The notes under the pieces are model-generated. The model worked only from the letters and a program-made list of their open reading frames with translations. It ran no database searches and had not been told where the DNA came from. This document shows positions 18,977 to 27,250 of a stretch of DNA of 64,000 nucleotides, in pieces. How positions within the stretch are numbered: position 1 is the stretch's first letter; every line of letters starts with the position of its first letter. The DNA comes from Saccharicrinis sp963677655 (GTDB lineage: Bacteria > Bacteroidota > Bacteroidia > Bacteroidales > Marinilabiliaceae), in NCBI GenBank assembly GCA_963677655.1, contig OY782088.1; one strand, given 5' to 3'. A program made the translations under genes and the position numbers.

Positions 18977-19687
18977 CTATTGAAAGCTTTTCTTTTTCAT
19001 CCTATCCTGATACGATGAAATTAAATACTCCCATTCATTCAGACTAATATATGATCTTTTGGGCTTTTTAACATTACGTAACCTTGACCTTTCAATGGCC
19101 TTTCGTGCAGATACTGTACTTACTCCAACCATTTGATTGGGTTGAATCTGCGTTTTGTAAGCAACATCATTAGATCGTGCCTGTAAAAAATTCTTTTGAT
19201 TCATCTCAGCATCCCATTCTGTAACCGGTTGTGTTTTGGCCTGATAAGTGGACATATCAACATTATGCTGAGCGACTGTCTCTTCAGCATCACTTAAAAG
19301 AGGCATATTTTGTGCATAAGCACGAGGACTTATATTTTGAGGAATAATAACAACTTCAGACAATTCGATAGTATCTCTACTTAAAAAAATACCCATCAGA
19401 TAGTTATCATTAGCTAAAGTATCATTAATATGAACAAACAAAGGCTTAAATCCAACATAGGTAAACTTAACCACATCGCCACTTTTGGCCCAAAAGGAAA
19501 ATTGTCCTTCTTCATTTGAAACAGATCCTGTTTTATCATTTATCCTATATTTCGCAAATGGTAAACTAAACAAACTATCTCCTTCCATAACAACTCCCCT
19601 GAACAAAAGCGAATCTTTTGTAACTTGTGCAACCATAAAAACATTTGCACAAAATACCAATATTAGTACCCCAATAAAGCTTTTCAT
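18977..19687 (-). CDS. Secreted protein with carboxypeptidase regulatory-like (CarboxypepD_reg-like) domain
   Basis: 236 residues. A signal peptide is visible (MKSFIGVLILVFCANVFMVAQ). Residues about 28-110 form the beta-sandwich found at the start of Bacteroidota TonB-dependent receptors: FRGVVMEGDSLFSLPFA, then DKTGSVSNEEGQFSFWA and VKFTYVGFKPL. After it comes IELSEVVIIP, which resembles the 'DEVVV' Ton-box-like segment of receptors, yet no plug or barrel follows. The C-terminal 110 residues are polar and end in a very basic stretch (RSRLRNVKKPKRSY). Probably periplasmic; function unknown. The gene has long non-coding DNA upstream. Confidence 0.75.
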   Translation of the reverse strand: MKSFIGVLILVFCANVFMVAQVTKDSLLFRGVVMEGDSLFSLPFAKYRINDKTGSVSNEEGQFSFWAKSGDVVKFTYVGFKPLFVHINDTLANDNYLMGIFLSRDTIELSEVVIIPQNISPRAYAQNMPLLSDAEETVAQHNVDMSTYQAKTQPVTEWDAEMNQKNFLQARSNDVAYKTQIQPNQMVGVSTVSARKAIERSRLRNVKKPKRSYISLNEWEYLISSYQDRMKKKSFQ

Positions 19688-19796
19688 TTCCTTTAGATTT
19701 AGATTACTACTCTACACTTAAATATACGTAGTTTTAGAGGAGATTTCAAGTGACAATTATATTAAACCCGCAATATGCATTTAACCAACTATTACA

Positions 19797-19901
19797 CATT
19801 GAAACTAATTCAAAACAAGTTGTTTCACTCACTTACTTCAATTCACCATAGCGGTGCTATGACTCACTTCAGTAAATGCTTGTTTTATTGTAGTTTCAAT
19901 G
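19797..19901. repeat. Long imperfect inverted repeat (hairpin-forming)
   Basis: The outer arms CATTGAAACTA..AAAACAAG and CTTGTTTT..TAGTTTCAATG pair with each other. The centre is a perfect CATAGC-GGT-GCTATG hairpin (19847-19861). Between them, CACTCACTTAC and GACTCACTTCA look like direct repeats. The overall form resembles a small palindromic mobile repeat or a structured RNA, with no gene inside. Confidence 0.6.
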
Positions 19902-20282
19902 CTCATTACGATGTTTAAATACATAATCCAGGTTAATAATAGATCGCTAGATTTTAGACAAAAGACATTAGACTTATTTACATTACGCTTAAAATCAATC
20001 TCTGGCCCAAATACAGCTACACTATACATAACACTGACATTATAGCTATTACAAGTAATTAACGCGGAATTACATTTATAAAATCAGGTTTTAGCTTTTA
20101 GTTGTTGATTTTAGACTGAAAGATATATGATTGTTTATTTGTAGAGTTCATGAATGGTTTGCAATTTAAATTCTACAAAACACAATTCTTTTTTCTTCTA
20201 TTATTAACCAAACGATCGATTAATCTAATGACCTAACCAATATTAATCCTCTATCTTTGCTAACTACTACCAGTATCAATAT

Positions 20283-20319
20283 AAAAAAAGGCCTGACTAC
20301 CAATGGTAAATCAGGCCTA
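20283..20319 (-). terminator. Rho-independent terminator of the nitroreductase gene
   Basis: On the minus strand AGGCCTGA and TCAGGCCT arms flank a partly self-pairing loop and are followed by seven T's. It is about 30 bases after the stop codon. Confidence 0.85.
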
Positions 20320-20347
20320 ATATGCATGTCAGAGATTTTGTTATATA

Positions 20348-20914
20348 TTAAAACTTTAAAATAATATCATTTAGACTTCGCTTTGGCACATGATGCACTT
20401 CTTTCATATCTCGCCAATACTTATGATCTTTATCTAACTCTTCAATCACTACTTCTTCTTTAGGAATACCTAATGCAATAACTTGTACTATTTTAAATTG
20501 TGAAGGAATATTTAATTCTCTTTGGAGTTGCAAACGCTCTACAGACCCAATAATACAACCACCAAAACCTTTTTCTACAGCACCTAACAATATACTTTGA
20601 GAAGCAATACCATTATCACTAAAAAAGTTTGATGAAATAGCCGTATCATTGACCATTATTATATACGCAGAAGGACGTTCTCCCTCATCTGGGCCATTCC
20701 AACTCTGCAGGTATCCTGCCCATGATAAATGTTTAAAGATAGTACTATTAGTTTCCGGCTTATTTGATAAGATATATTTTAAAGGCTGCGCATTACGTGC
20801 AGAAGGAGATAAACGAGCTAAATCAACCAATTCAGATAAATCATCCAAACTAATTTCTTTATCCTGATAAAATCGTCTGTAACTGCGATTTTTTAAAATT
20901 AAATCTTTTAGCAT
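20348..20914 (-). CDS. Nitroreductase family protein
   Basis: 188 residues, typical of small FMN-dependent nitroreductases, which reduce nitro compounds, quinones or similar acceptors with NAD(P)H in the cytoplasm. The N-terminal FMN phosphate-binding motif is present (LKNRSYRRF), followed by LARLSPSARNAQPLKYI. The middle has DNGIASQSILLGAVEKGFGGCIIG, a family signature around the flavin and dimer interface (positions about 113-137), and ALGIPKEE near the end. There is no ferredoxin domain. It is a single gene with its own terminator; the natural substrate cannot be predicted. Confidence 0.9.
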   Translation of the reverse strand: MLKDLILKNRSYRRFYQDKEISLDDLSELVDLARLSPSARNAQPLKYILSNKPETNSTIFKHLSWAGYLQSWNGPDEGERPSAYIIMVNDTAISSNFFSDNGIASQSILLGAVEKGFGGCIIGSVERLQLQRELNIPSQFKIVQVIALGIPKEEVVIEELDKDHKYWRDMKEVHHVPKRSLNDIILKF

Positions 20915-21239
20915 AATATTAAGGGATTATCGATGAAAAACTTAGTAATATCCTGAAAACAAAATTTTGCCCCGTCTATTTTTAGAATTACGACTGTTAT
21001 GATTAACTTCAAAACTGTACTAACAAATTTAAAAAATAGTACGAGATTTCCTAGTAAAAGAATCGTTAGTTTTTAAATAATAGGTATCGACTTTGTAATT
21101 TCAACAGTTAACAGACATATTACAAAGTATCATGAAGTAAGTATACTTCATAATATACACAGAAAAAGGTCAATGCGAAAACACATTGACCTTACTTTTT
21201 TATTTGAGATAATTAATATCTCTATATTTTAATGATTTA
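20915..21239. other. Intergenic region between the nitroreductase gene and groEL
   Basis: Holds the upstream region of the nitroreductase gene and the groESL terminator. A second small hairpin, ATGAAGTA-AGTA-TACTTCAT (21132-21151), lies just beside that terminator. No gene seen. Confidence 0.6.
21166..21193. terminator. Terminator after groESL
   Basis: Perfect 10-bp stem AAGGTCAATG / CATTGACCTT with an 8-base loop, and T-rich DNA on both sides, about 45 bases after the groEL stop. Confidence 0.8.
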
Positions 21240-22880
21240 TTACATCATTCCAGGCATACCTCCGCCCATTCCGCCCATTGGAGCAGCTGGCATTGGTTCA
21301 TCCTCTTCAGCATCTACAATAACACATTCTGTAGTTAAGAACATACCTGCAATAGAAGCTGCATTTTCAAGAGCAATTCTAGTTACTTTTGCAGGATCAA
21401 TAACTCCAGTTGCAAAGAAGTTTTGATACTCATCTATTCGAGCATTGTAACCATAATCATCCTTACCTTCTTTCACTTTTTGTACAATAACAGCACCTTC
21501 TTTACCTGCGTTAGCAACAATCTGACGTAAAGGCTCTTCAATTGCTCTTTTTACAATTTCGATACCTGTATTTTCATCTTCTGTGTCTCCTTTTAATCCT
21601 TCTAATACTTCAATAGCGCGGATTAAAGCAACACCTCCACCAGGAACGATACCTTCTTCTACAGCAGCACGTGTAGCACTTAATGCATCATCAACACGAT
21701 CTTTTTTCTCTTTCATCTCAATTTCAGATGCAGCACCAACATAAAGAACAGCAACACCACCAGCAATTTTTGCTAAACGCTCCTGAAGTTTTTCTTTATC
21801 GTAATCTGATGTTGTATTAGCTATTTGAGATTTAATTTGATCAGCTCTGGTGTCAATTGCCTCTTTAGAACCAGCACCATTTACAATTGTAGTGTTTTCT
21901 TTATCTAAAGTTGCTTTTTCAGCTTCACCTAACATTTCTAATGTAGCTTGCTCAAGAGTAAGACCAACTTCTTCTGTAATTAAAGTACCGTTTGTTAAAG
22001 TTGCGATATCTTGTAACATTTCTTTTCTTCTGTCACCAAAACCCGGAGCTTTAACAGCTGCTACTTTTAATGAACCACGAAGACGGTTAACAACTAATGT
22101 AGCTAAAGCTTCACCATCAACATCTTCAGCAATAATTAATAAAGGACGACCTGTTTGAGCTGTAGCTTCTAATACAGGAAGAAGATCCTTCATTGTAGAA
22201 ATTTTCTTATCGTGAATAAGAATAAAAGGATTATCCAACTCTGCAGCCATTTTTTCAGTATTAGTTACAAAGTATGGAGAAATATATCCTCTGTCAAATT
22301 GCATACCTTCAACTACCTCAACAGTAGTTTCAATACCTTTTGCTTCTTCAACAGTAATAACACCTTCCTGACCAACTTTTTCCATTGCCTCAGCAATTAA
22401 GCGACCAATTTCAGCGTCGTTATTTGCAGAAATTTTTGCTACTTGCTCAATTTTTTCATTGTGATCACCAATTTCCTGAGATTGAGCAGCAATACTTTCT
22501 TTAACAGCCTTAACAGCTTTATCGATACCTGCTTTTAGCTCCATTGGATTAGCTCCTGCAGTAACGTTTTTTAAACCAACGTTTACAATTGATTGAGCTA
22601 AAACTGTTGCAGTTGTTGTTCCATCACCAGCATTATCACCAGTTTTTGAAGCAACTTCTTTAACCATTTGAGCACCCATATTTGCATAAGGATCTTTTAA
22701 CTCAATTTCCTTTGCAACAGAAACACCGTCTTTAGTAATTGCCGGAGCCCCAAATTTTTTGTCCATAATAACATTTCTACCTTTTGGACCTAAGGTTACT
22801 TTTACTGCATTAGCAAGCTCATCAATACCTTGTTTTAATAAATCACGAGCTTCAATATCGAATTTAATTTCTTTAGCCAT
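21240..22880 (-). CDS. groEL: 60 kDa chaperonin GroEL
   Basis: 546 residues, the usual length. ATP-driven folding chamber subunit of the cytoplasm, working with GroES. The start MAKEIKFDIEARDLLKQGID is followed by VTLGPKGRNVIMDKKFGAP and the ATP-site block AGDGTTTATVLAQSI. AAVEEGIVPGGGVALIRA occurs near residue 405, and the tail is the flexible GGMGGGMPGMM typical of GroEL. It lies 29 bases after groES on the same strand and shares a terminator with it. No CIRCE operator (TTAGCACTC-N9-GAGTGCTAA) was found upstream of the pair. Confidence 0.99.
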   Translation of the reverse strand: MAKEIKFDIEARDLLKQGIDELANAVKVTLGPKGRNVIMDKKFGAPAITKDGVSVAKEIELKDPYANMGAQMVKEVASKTGDNAGDGTTTATVLAQSIVNVGLKNVTAGANPMELKAGIDKAVKAVKESIAAQSQEIGDHNEKIEQVAKISANNDAEIGRLIAEAMEKVGQEGVITVEEAKGIETTVEVVEGMQFDRGYISPYFVTNTEKMAAELDNPFILIHDKKISTMKDLLPVLEATAQTGRPLLIIAEDVDGEALATLVVNRLRGSLKVAAVKAPGFGDRRKEMLQDIATLTNGTLITEEVGLTLEQATLEMLGEAEKATLDKENTTIVNGAGSKEAIDTRADQIKSQIANTTSDYDKEKLQERLAKIAGGVAVLYVGAASEIEMKEKKDRVDDALSATRAAVEEGIVPGGGVALIRAIEVLEGLKGDTEDENTGIEIVKRAIEEPLRQIVANAGKEGAVIVQKVKEGKDDYGYNARIDEYQNFFATGVIDPAKVTRIALENAASIAGMFLTTECVIVDAEEDEPMPAAPMGGMGGGMPGMM

Positions 22881-22909
22881 CTTTTTAGTACTTAATAAGT
22901 TTCTTTAAA

Positions 22910-23188
22910 TTATTGAATATATAACACGTCTGATTGAGAAATTAATAAGTAGTCTATTCCTTCAATATTTAGTTCTGTTCCTGCATATTTTCCATAAAGA
23001 ACAACATCACCAACTGCTACTTCCATTTGCTCATCTTTTTTTTCAGCTCCAACTAAAACAACTTCTCCCTGAAGAGGTTTTTCTTTTGCTGAATCAGGAA
23101 TAATGATTCCACTTGCAGTTTTAGTTTCTGCTGCCTGTGGCTTAACCAAAATTTTACCAGCAAGAATCTTTCCTTTTAATTGTGACAT
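22910..23188 (-). CDS. groES: 10 kDa co-chaperonin GroES
   Basis: 92 residues. Forms the heptameric lid of the GroEL chamber. Visible features are GKILVKPQAAETKTASGIIIPD (beta core and mobile loop), GEVVLVGAEKKDE and VLYGKYAGTEL. First gene of the groES-groEL pair. The 5' flank has no CIRCE; the site TTGGCACAGTTTATGACA on the minus strand (23236-23253) only partly resembles a sigma54 promoter. Confidence 0.98.
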   Translation of the reverse strand: MSQLKGKILAGKILVKPQAAETKTASGIIIPDSAKEKPLQGEVVLVGAEKKDEQMEVAVGDVVLYGKYAGTELNIEGIDYLLISQSDVLYIQ

Positions 23189-23892
23189 ATTTCTTAGTTT
23201 TTAAAGTTAAACATTTTTATAATTCGGCTTTGTTTTGTCATAAACTGTGCCAATACTAAAAACAGCATTTTTTTCAGATTAAAACTGACATTTTAGCATA
23301 CAAAAGCTCAATTGAGTCGACAGATCGCTGCTTACAGTCCACAGTCGGCAGAAACTATTAAAGTGTAGTGAATGACGATTAGAAGTATGGGCGTGAATTG
23401 CAATATTTCATGTCTTATACATATAGAACATTAGTACGAGGTAATAATAATTTTATTAACAATGCGAATCAAGTGTTGGATAATCGCATTCAAAAGGCTA
23501 TAAACTTCAGACTTACAGCCTGAGTTTTACATGACGACTGATACAAGGGGCGATGCCCTCTTGTGTTCGTAAAGAGATCCTTATACGTAATCAACTATTT
23601 ATCAATGGAATCATCTTATCTCTTTATTCAAGGAGGAGAGCTGATTTACAGCTTACGAGTTACTGTTAATGAGAACATCAATATCTTTTCAAACACCCAA
23701 GTACGATGCCTCTTGTTAAGATACATAAGGTTTTCAGCCTTTTATATCATTACCTTCAACCCTAGATTGACAATAATAACTAACAACTAAAAACCAATCA
23801 CCAATAACAAACAAACGCACTTTGGCATAGCAGATAAAAAAAATGCCAGTATGAATGACATACTGGCATTGAATTTATAGTAAAAATTATTC
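23189..23892. other. Gene-free region between groES and secG
   Basis: Contains the groES promoter region, a short CAGT-type repeat near 23336-23352, and an ACAAGGGGCGATGCCCTCTTGT imperfect palindrome near 23542. A GGAGAGCTGATTTACAGCTTA segment near 23633 resembles part of the 326-bp repeat at 16035. Near 23777 there is an AACTAACAACTAAAAACC simple repeat. A 75-codon frame at 23563-23790 runs through these repeats and is not protein-like. The secG terminator lies at 23842-23870. Confidence 0.6.
23842..23870 (-). terminator. Rho-independent terminator after secG
   Basis: Perfect 12-bp stem AATGCCAGTATG / CATACTGGCATT with a 5-base loop, followed on the minus strand by a run of T's. It closes the operon sigma54 activator-lptE-TPR gene-secG. 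Confidence 0.9.
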
Positions 23893-24255
23893 TTATTCCT
23901 GACCTTCAGCAGGTGCTTCTTCAGTACCTTGAGCTTCTTCACCTGATGCAGATGGAAATGCTGGTAATGCATTTTGAGGTTGCTCAATTTGCTGTAACTT
24001 TTCATCCAAAGCAGATGCACCATCATTTCCTGGCTTTTGAAGTACCATTACTGTAACTAATGATAACACTAACAAACCTCCAGCTAAATACCAGGTAGCT
24101 TTACCTAAAAAGTCTGTTGTTTTTCTAACTCCCATAATTTGATTCTGAGCTGAAAAGTTAGAAGCTAACCCTCCTCCTTTTGAATCTTGAACCAAAACAA
24201 TAAGTATTAAAAGAATACTTACAATAATTACTAGTACAGATACTACTTGAAACAT
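23893..24255 (-). CDS. secG: Preprotein translocase subunit SecG
   Basis: 120 residues. Small inner-membrane partner of the SecYE channel. Two membrane helices are visible (about residues 3-22 and 55-72), with the conserved loop VLVQDSKGGGLASNFSAQNQ and the GVRKTTDFLGKATWYLA segment between them. The C-terminal 45 residues are acidic and low-complexity (GEEAQGTEEAPAEGQE), a common Bacteroidota extension. It is the last gene of a four-gene operon, 21 bases after the preceding gene. Confidence 0.95.
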   Translation of the reverse strand: MFQVVSVLVIIVSILLILIVLVQDSKGGGLASNFSAQNQIMGVRKTTDFLGKATWYLAGGLLVLSLVTVMVLQKPGNDGASALDEKLQQIEQPQNALPAFPSASGEEAQGTEEAPAEGQE

Positions 24256-24276
24256 ATCTTTTAAATATTAAATTTT

Positions 24277-25239
24277 TTAATTTTCTTTTAACTCACTAAT
24301 TCGACGTGCAAAGTAAGCATTTTTTTCAGGATATTTCAAACGCAATTTCTCAAAAATTGAAATCGCTTTACTTTTATGTCCTTGTTTTATGTATATCGCA
24401 GCTAAAGTTTCTGATAATATATCTTCTTTCCCTTCTTCCTTCTTCTCTGATAAATCAATATTTACATGCTTTTTCGATGCATTCGGAATTATCTTAGGAT
24501 CTTTACTTAAAAAATTATCTATTAAATCCATTCCTGATTTCTTTTCCGATTTATCTTTTTCTTGAGTCGAATTTGAATATCTCATAATATGTAACCAATC
24601 AGAAAAGGATCTGTTTTCATCGGTATCTACGTTTGATATTTCATCTAGTTCAGGCAAAGTGTATACACCAGAGCTTGTTGATTCGTAGTCTAACAAATCT
24701 GCTGCTGGTAATACAATGTCATCAAATTCCTCCTCTTTTTCCTCGGTATCACGAAAGCTTTTACTAAAACTTAAATTATAAAAACTACTGGACTCTTCTA
24801 TATAATCATCTGAAGCATTTAAATAATTATCGGTAATAGTTAGGGTTTTCTTATCAGATTTAGTCTCCTCTATTTTTTCTTCTTTTCTTTCTTCAAAAAC
24901 CTGGTCCTCTTGCTTTTCTAATTGATTTTCTCCATTATTAGAGACAATTGGTTCCTGTTTTTTTATGACAGGAATATTAGGTAATGTGACCTCTTCTGAT
25001 TCTTTACCTAAATCATTAAGTAAAAAAAATAACTTTGTTCTGTCAGGAATATAAACGGCCGAATGTTTTAGTTCACTATTATATCGAATATGGTCAGTTT
25101 TATGCATATTCTTTAGCAACAACATTCTTCCCGCCTGAAAAAAAGGATATTCATCAATAATCTCTTTAAGCATTGATAAAGTTTCCTCTGTAACAAGATT
25201 TGGATTTGATAATATTTTAGCGAAACTACTTTTATTCAT
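24277..25239 (-). CDS. Hypothetical TPR-like protein between lptE and secG
   Basis: 320 residues, soluble, no signal peptide. The N-terminus (about 1-80) is a compact helical region: EETLSMLKEIIDEYPFFQAG, then RMLLLKNMHKTD. The centre (about 95-260) is very acidic and low-complexity, probably disordered. The last 45 residues look like one tetratricopeptide unit (LAAIYIKQGHKSKAISIFEKL). The start codon lies one base after the lptE stop, so the two are probably translationally coupled. I recall similar proteins next to lptE in other Bacteroidota, but no function. A role linked to envelope export is only suggested by neighbours. Confidence 0.75.
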   Translation of the reverse strand: MNKSSFAKILSNPNLVTEETLSMLKEIIDEYPFFQAGRMLLLKNMHKTDHIRYNSELKHSAVYIPDRTKLFFLLNDLGKESEEVTLPNIPVIKKQEPIVSNNGENQLEKQEDQVFEERKEEKIEETKSDKKTLTITDNYLNASDDYIEESSSFYNLSFSKSFRDTEEKEEEFDDIVLPAADLLDYESTSSGVYTLPELDEISNVDTDENRSFSDWLHIMRYSNSTQEKDKSEKKSGMDLIDNFLSKDPKIIPNASKKHVNIDLSEKKEEGKEDILSETLAAIYIKQGHKSKAISIFEKLRLKYPEKNAYFARRISELKEN

Positions 25240-25240
25240 T

Positions 25241-25762
25241 CTACCAATCTGAAAAAGCCTTATTGAAAATATCCTGTGTTAAACTTTCTATGATGGTTTC
25301 CGTTAATTCATCTTCAACATCATTAATATCTAAATCACTCGAATAATCTTCATATGCACTAAATGTCGATTCCCAGTTTTGTTTTGGATCCTTGAAATTT
25401 CGGTATCTTACTTTAACAGAAACTGTTAATCTTGTTTCGGAAGAAACAGCATCGGCCTGAATAGCCATTGGCTTTACTGAATAACCAGTAATCTGACCAG
25501 AAAAATCTATGTCTGCATTTCTTTCTTCCAATACTAACTTTGATTCACTAATTACCCTATCTTTTAATGCCTCGGTAAAACTCTGACTTAATGTAGGATT
25601 AATTAGTGGAGCTCTGTTTTCAAAATATTGCACTGAAAAAGTTTTCCAGGCATCAGGCACAGATGCACCTTTGAGTGTAAACTGAATTTTACACGAAACA
25701 AGAGCCAGCACTATAAGTGCAGTTCCTAAAACTCTTTTTACTATATTAACCTTTGATATCAT
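25241..25762 (-). CDS. lptE: LPS assembly lipoprotein LptE
   Basis: 173 residues. An outer-membrane lipoprotein that plugs LptD and helps insert lipopolysaccharide. The N-terminus has a signal and lipobox, LIVLALVSC, with Cys24 as the lipidated residue. Next come KIQFTLKGASVPDAWKTFSV and FENRAPLINPTLSQSFTEAL, which are typical of Bacteroidota LptE. The rest alternates strands and helices (ISESKLVLEERNADIDFSG). The start overlaps the end of the sigma54-type activator by 17 bases, indicating coupled translation. Lipid A genes lie elsewhere in the window (61041 onward). Confidence 0.9.
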   Translation of the reverse strand: MISKVNIVKRVLGTALIVLALVSCKIQFTLKGASVPDAWKTFSVQYFENRAPLINPTLSQSFTEALKDRVISESKLVLEERNADIDFSGQITGYSVKPMAIQADAVSSETRLTVSVKVRYRNFKDPKQNWESTFSAYEDYSSDLDINDVEDELTETIIESLTQDIFNKAFSDW

Positions 25763-26999
25763 ATTCTTTAATCTTTCTATATAAAGTTCGTTCAGAAATA
25801 CCTAAATCCTTTGCGGCATATTTTCTTTTGCCATTATACTTTTCCAAAGCCTTTTTAATTAGTTCTATTTCTTTTTCCTCCAGCGACAATGATTCTTCTA
25901 TAAACTCCTCTGTATCTTCAATACTATCATGCATATCGTTTCTTGCCGGAGCATTATTAATGATTACTTGTGGTGAATTTGAATTTTCATGTGAAAACGA
26001 ATCCACATCCTTATTATAGAGCTTTTGAATAATTTGTGCATGTTCACTATCAATATCAATTGATCCATCTTGCTGAAGCATTTCCAGTACTAATTTCTTT
26101 AAGTCGCCCATATCTTTTTTCATATCAAAAAGGACCTTATATAAGATCTCTCTTTCATTTGAAAAGGAGCTCTCTCCTGAAGATGGATTTTCCATTAAAG
26201 CCGGCAAATTACCACCTGAATGATATGGAATATAATGCTGAAGTGTTGCAGCATTAATATTTCGTTCTTCCTCAATAACCGAAATTTGCTCTGTAATGTT
26301 TTTTAGTTGACGGATATTTCCTGGCCAACGATACTGCTTTAATAAATCAATAGCATCAGATTCTAATCTGATAGAAGGCATTCTGTAACGCTCCGAAAAA
26401 TCATGAGCAAATTTTCTAAATAGCAAATGAATATCTTCGGTACGTTCTCTTAAAGGAGGTATAACAATAGGAACACTACTTAACCTGTAAAATAAATCTT
26501 CTCTAAACTTACCTTCCTTTATGGCCTTTTCCATTTGCACATTTGTTGCTGCGACTACTCTAACATTTGTTTTAAGTACTTCTGATGAACCTACCTTTAT
26601 AAATTCACCAGCTTCTAAAACTCTTAACAAACGAACCTGCGTTGACAAAGGTAATTCTCCAATTTCATCCAGGAATATTGTACCATTATCAGCTTCTTCA
26701 AAATATCCTTTTCGGTCTGACAAAGCACCTGTAAAAGCACCTTTCTTATGACCAAACAACTCTGAATCAATCGTTCCTTCCGGTATAGCACCACAGTTTA
26801 CTGCTATATAAGGTCCGTGCTTTCTTGAACTAAATTGATGTATAATTTTAGGAAAAGTTTCTTTACCTACTCCACTTTCTCCAGTAATAAGCACAGACAA
26901 ATCAGTAGGTGCAACCTGTACTGCAATATCGATGGCACGGTTTAATCCAAAAGAATTTCCAATTATCCCAAAACGTTGTTTTATATTTTGAATTTCCAT
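25746..26999 (-). CDS. Sigma54-interacting transcriptional activator without receiver domain
   Basis: 417 residues. The AAA+ domain starts almost at the N-terminus, so there is no response-regulator or GAF sensor domain. Walker A is GESGVGKE (40-47), the sigma54-contact loop GAFTGA is intact (87-92), Walker B is GTIFLDE (106-112), and the arginine-finger region FREDLFYRLS and WPGNIRQLKN follow. A polar linker (about 245-370) leads to a Fis-type helix-turn-helix (AAKDLGISERTLYRKIKEY) at the end. It should activate sigma54 promoters, but its signal and targets are unknown. First gene of the operon with lptE, the TPR-like gene and secG. Confidence 0.93.
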   Translation of the reverse strand: MEIQNIKQRFGIIGNSFGLNRAIDIAVQVAPTDLSVLITGESGVGKETFPKIIHQFSSRKHGPYIAVNCGAIPEGTIDSELFGHKKGAFTGALSDRKGYFEEADNGTIFLDEIGELPLSTQVRLLRVLEAGEFIKVGSSEVLKTNVRVVAATNVQMEKAIKEGKFREDLFYRLSSVPIVIPPLRERTEDIHLLFRKFAHDFSERYRMPSIRLESDAIDLLKQYRWPGNIRQLKNITEQISVIEEERNINAATLQHYIPYHSGGNLPALMENPSSGESSFSNEREILYKVLFDMKKDMGDLKKLVLEMLQQDGSIDIDSEHAQIIQKLYNKDVDSFSHENSNSPQVIINNAPARNDMHDSIEDTEEFIEESLSLEEKEIELIKKALEKYNGKRKYAAKDLGISERTLYRKIKEYDIKG

Positions 27000-27250
27000 A
27001 ACATAAATATTTTTGTCTGACCCGCAAATTCAACAGCGGTACTTTTTGCTAAATTTCAATAACTTACCTCACATATATTTATCATAAATAAATAGAGGCA
27101 TTATAATAAACTGCAATTTTTGCAGTAAACACTGACAAAGTTACAATTCTATCTAGAAATAAATATTTAAATCTTTATCAATTTTATGATTTGAATAAAA
27201 ATAGTGTTGGTATATTAGTATTACAATATAAATAAGCAAAACCTAATTTT

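Larger units (their letters stand above)
19688..20347. other. Gene-free region with a long imperfect inverted repeat and a terminator
   Basis: Holds the upstream region of the secreted protein gene, the inverted repeat at 19797-19901 and the nitroreductase terminator at 20283-20319. A 63-codon frame at 19838-20029 runs through the inverted repeat and has no protein-like features. Confidence 0.6.

Noticed and set aside
19838..20029. 63-codon minus-strand frame
   Set aside because: Runs through the imperfect palindrome; composition and lack of neighbours argue against a gene.
23189..23330. CIRCE heat-shock operator in front of groES
   Set aside because: No TTAGCACTC-N9-GAGTGCTAA or near match seen.
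23563..23790. 75-codon plus-strand frame
   Set aside because: Lies in repeat-like DNA with low-complexity composition; no family features.
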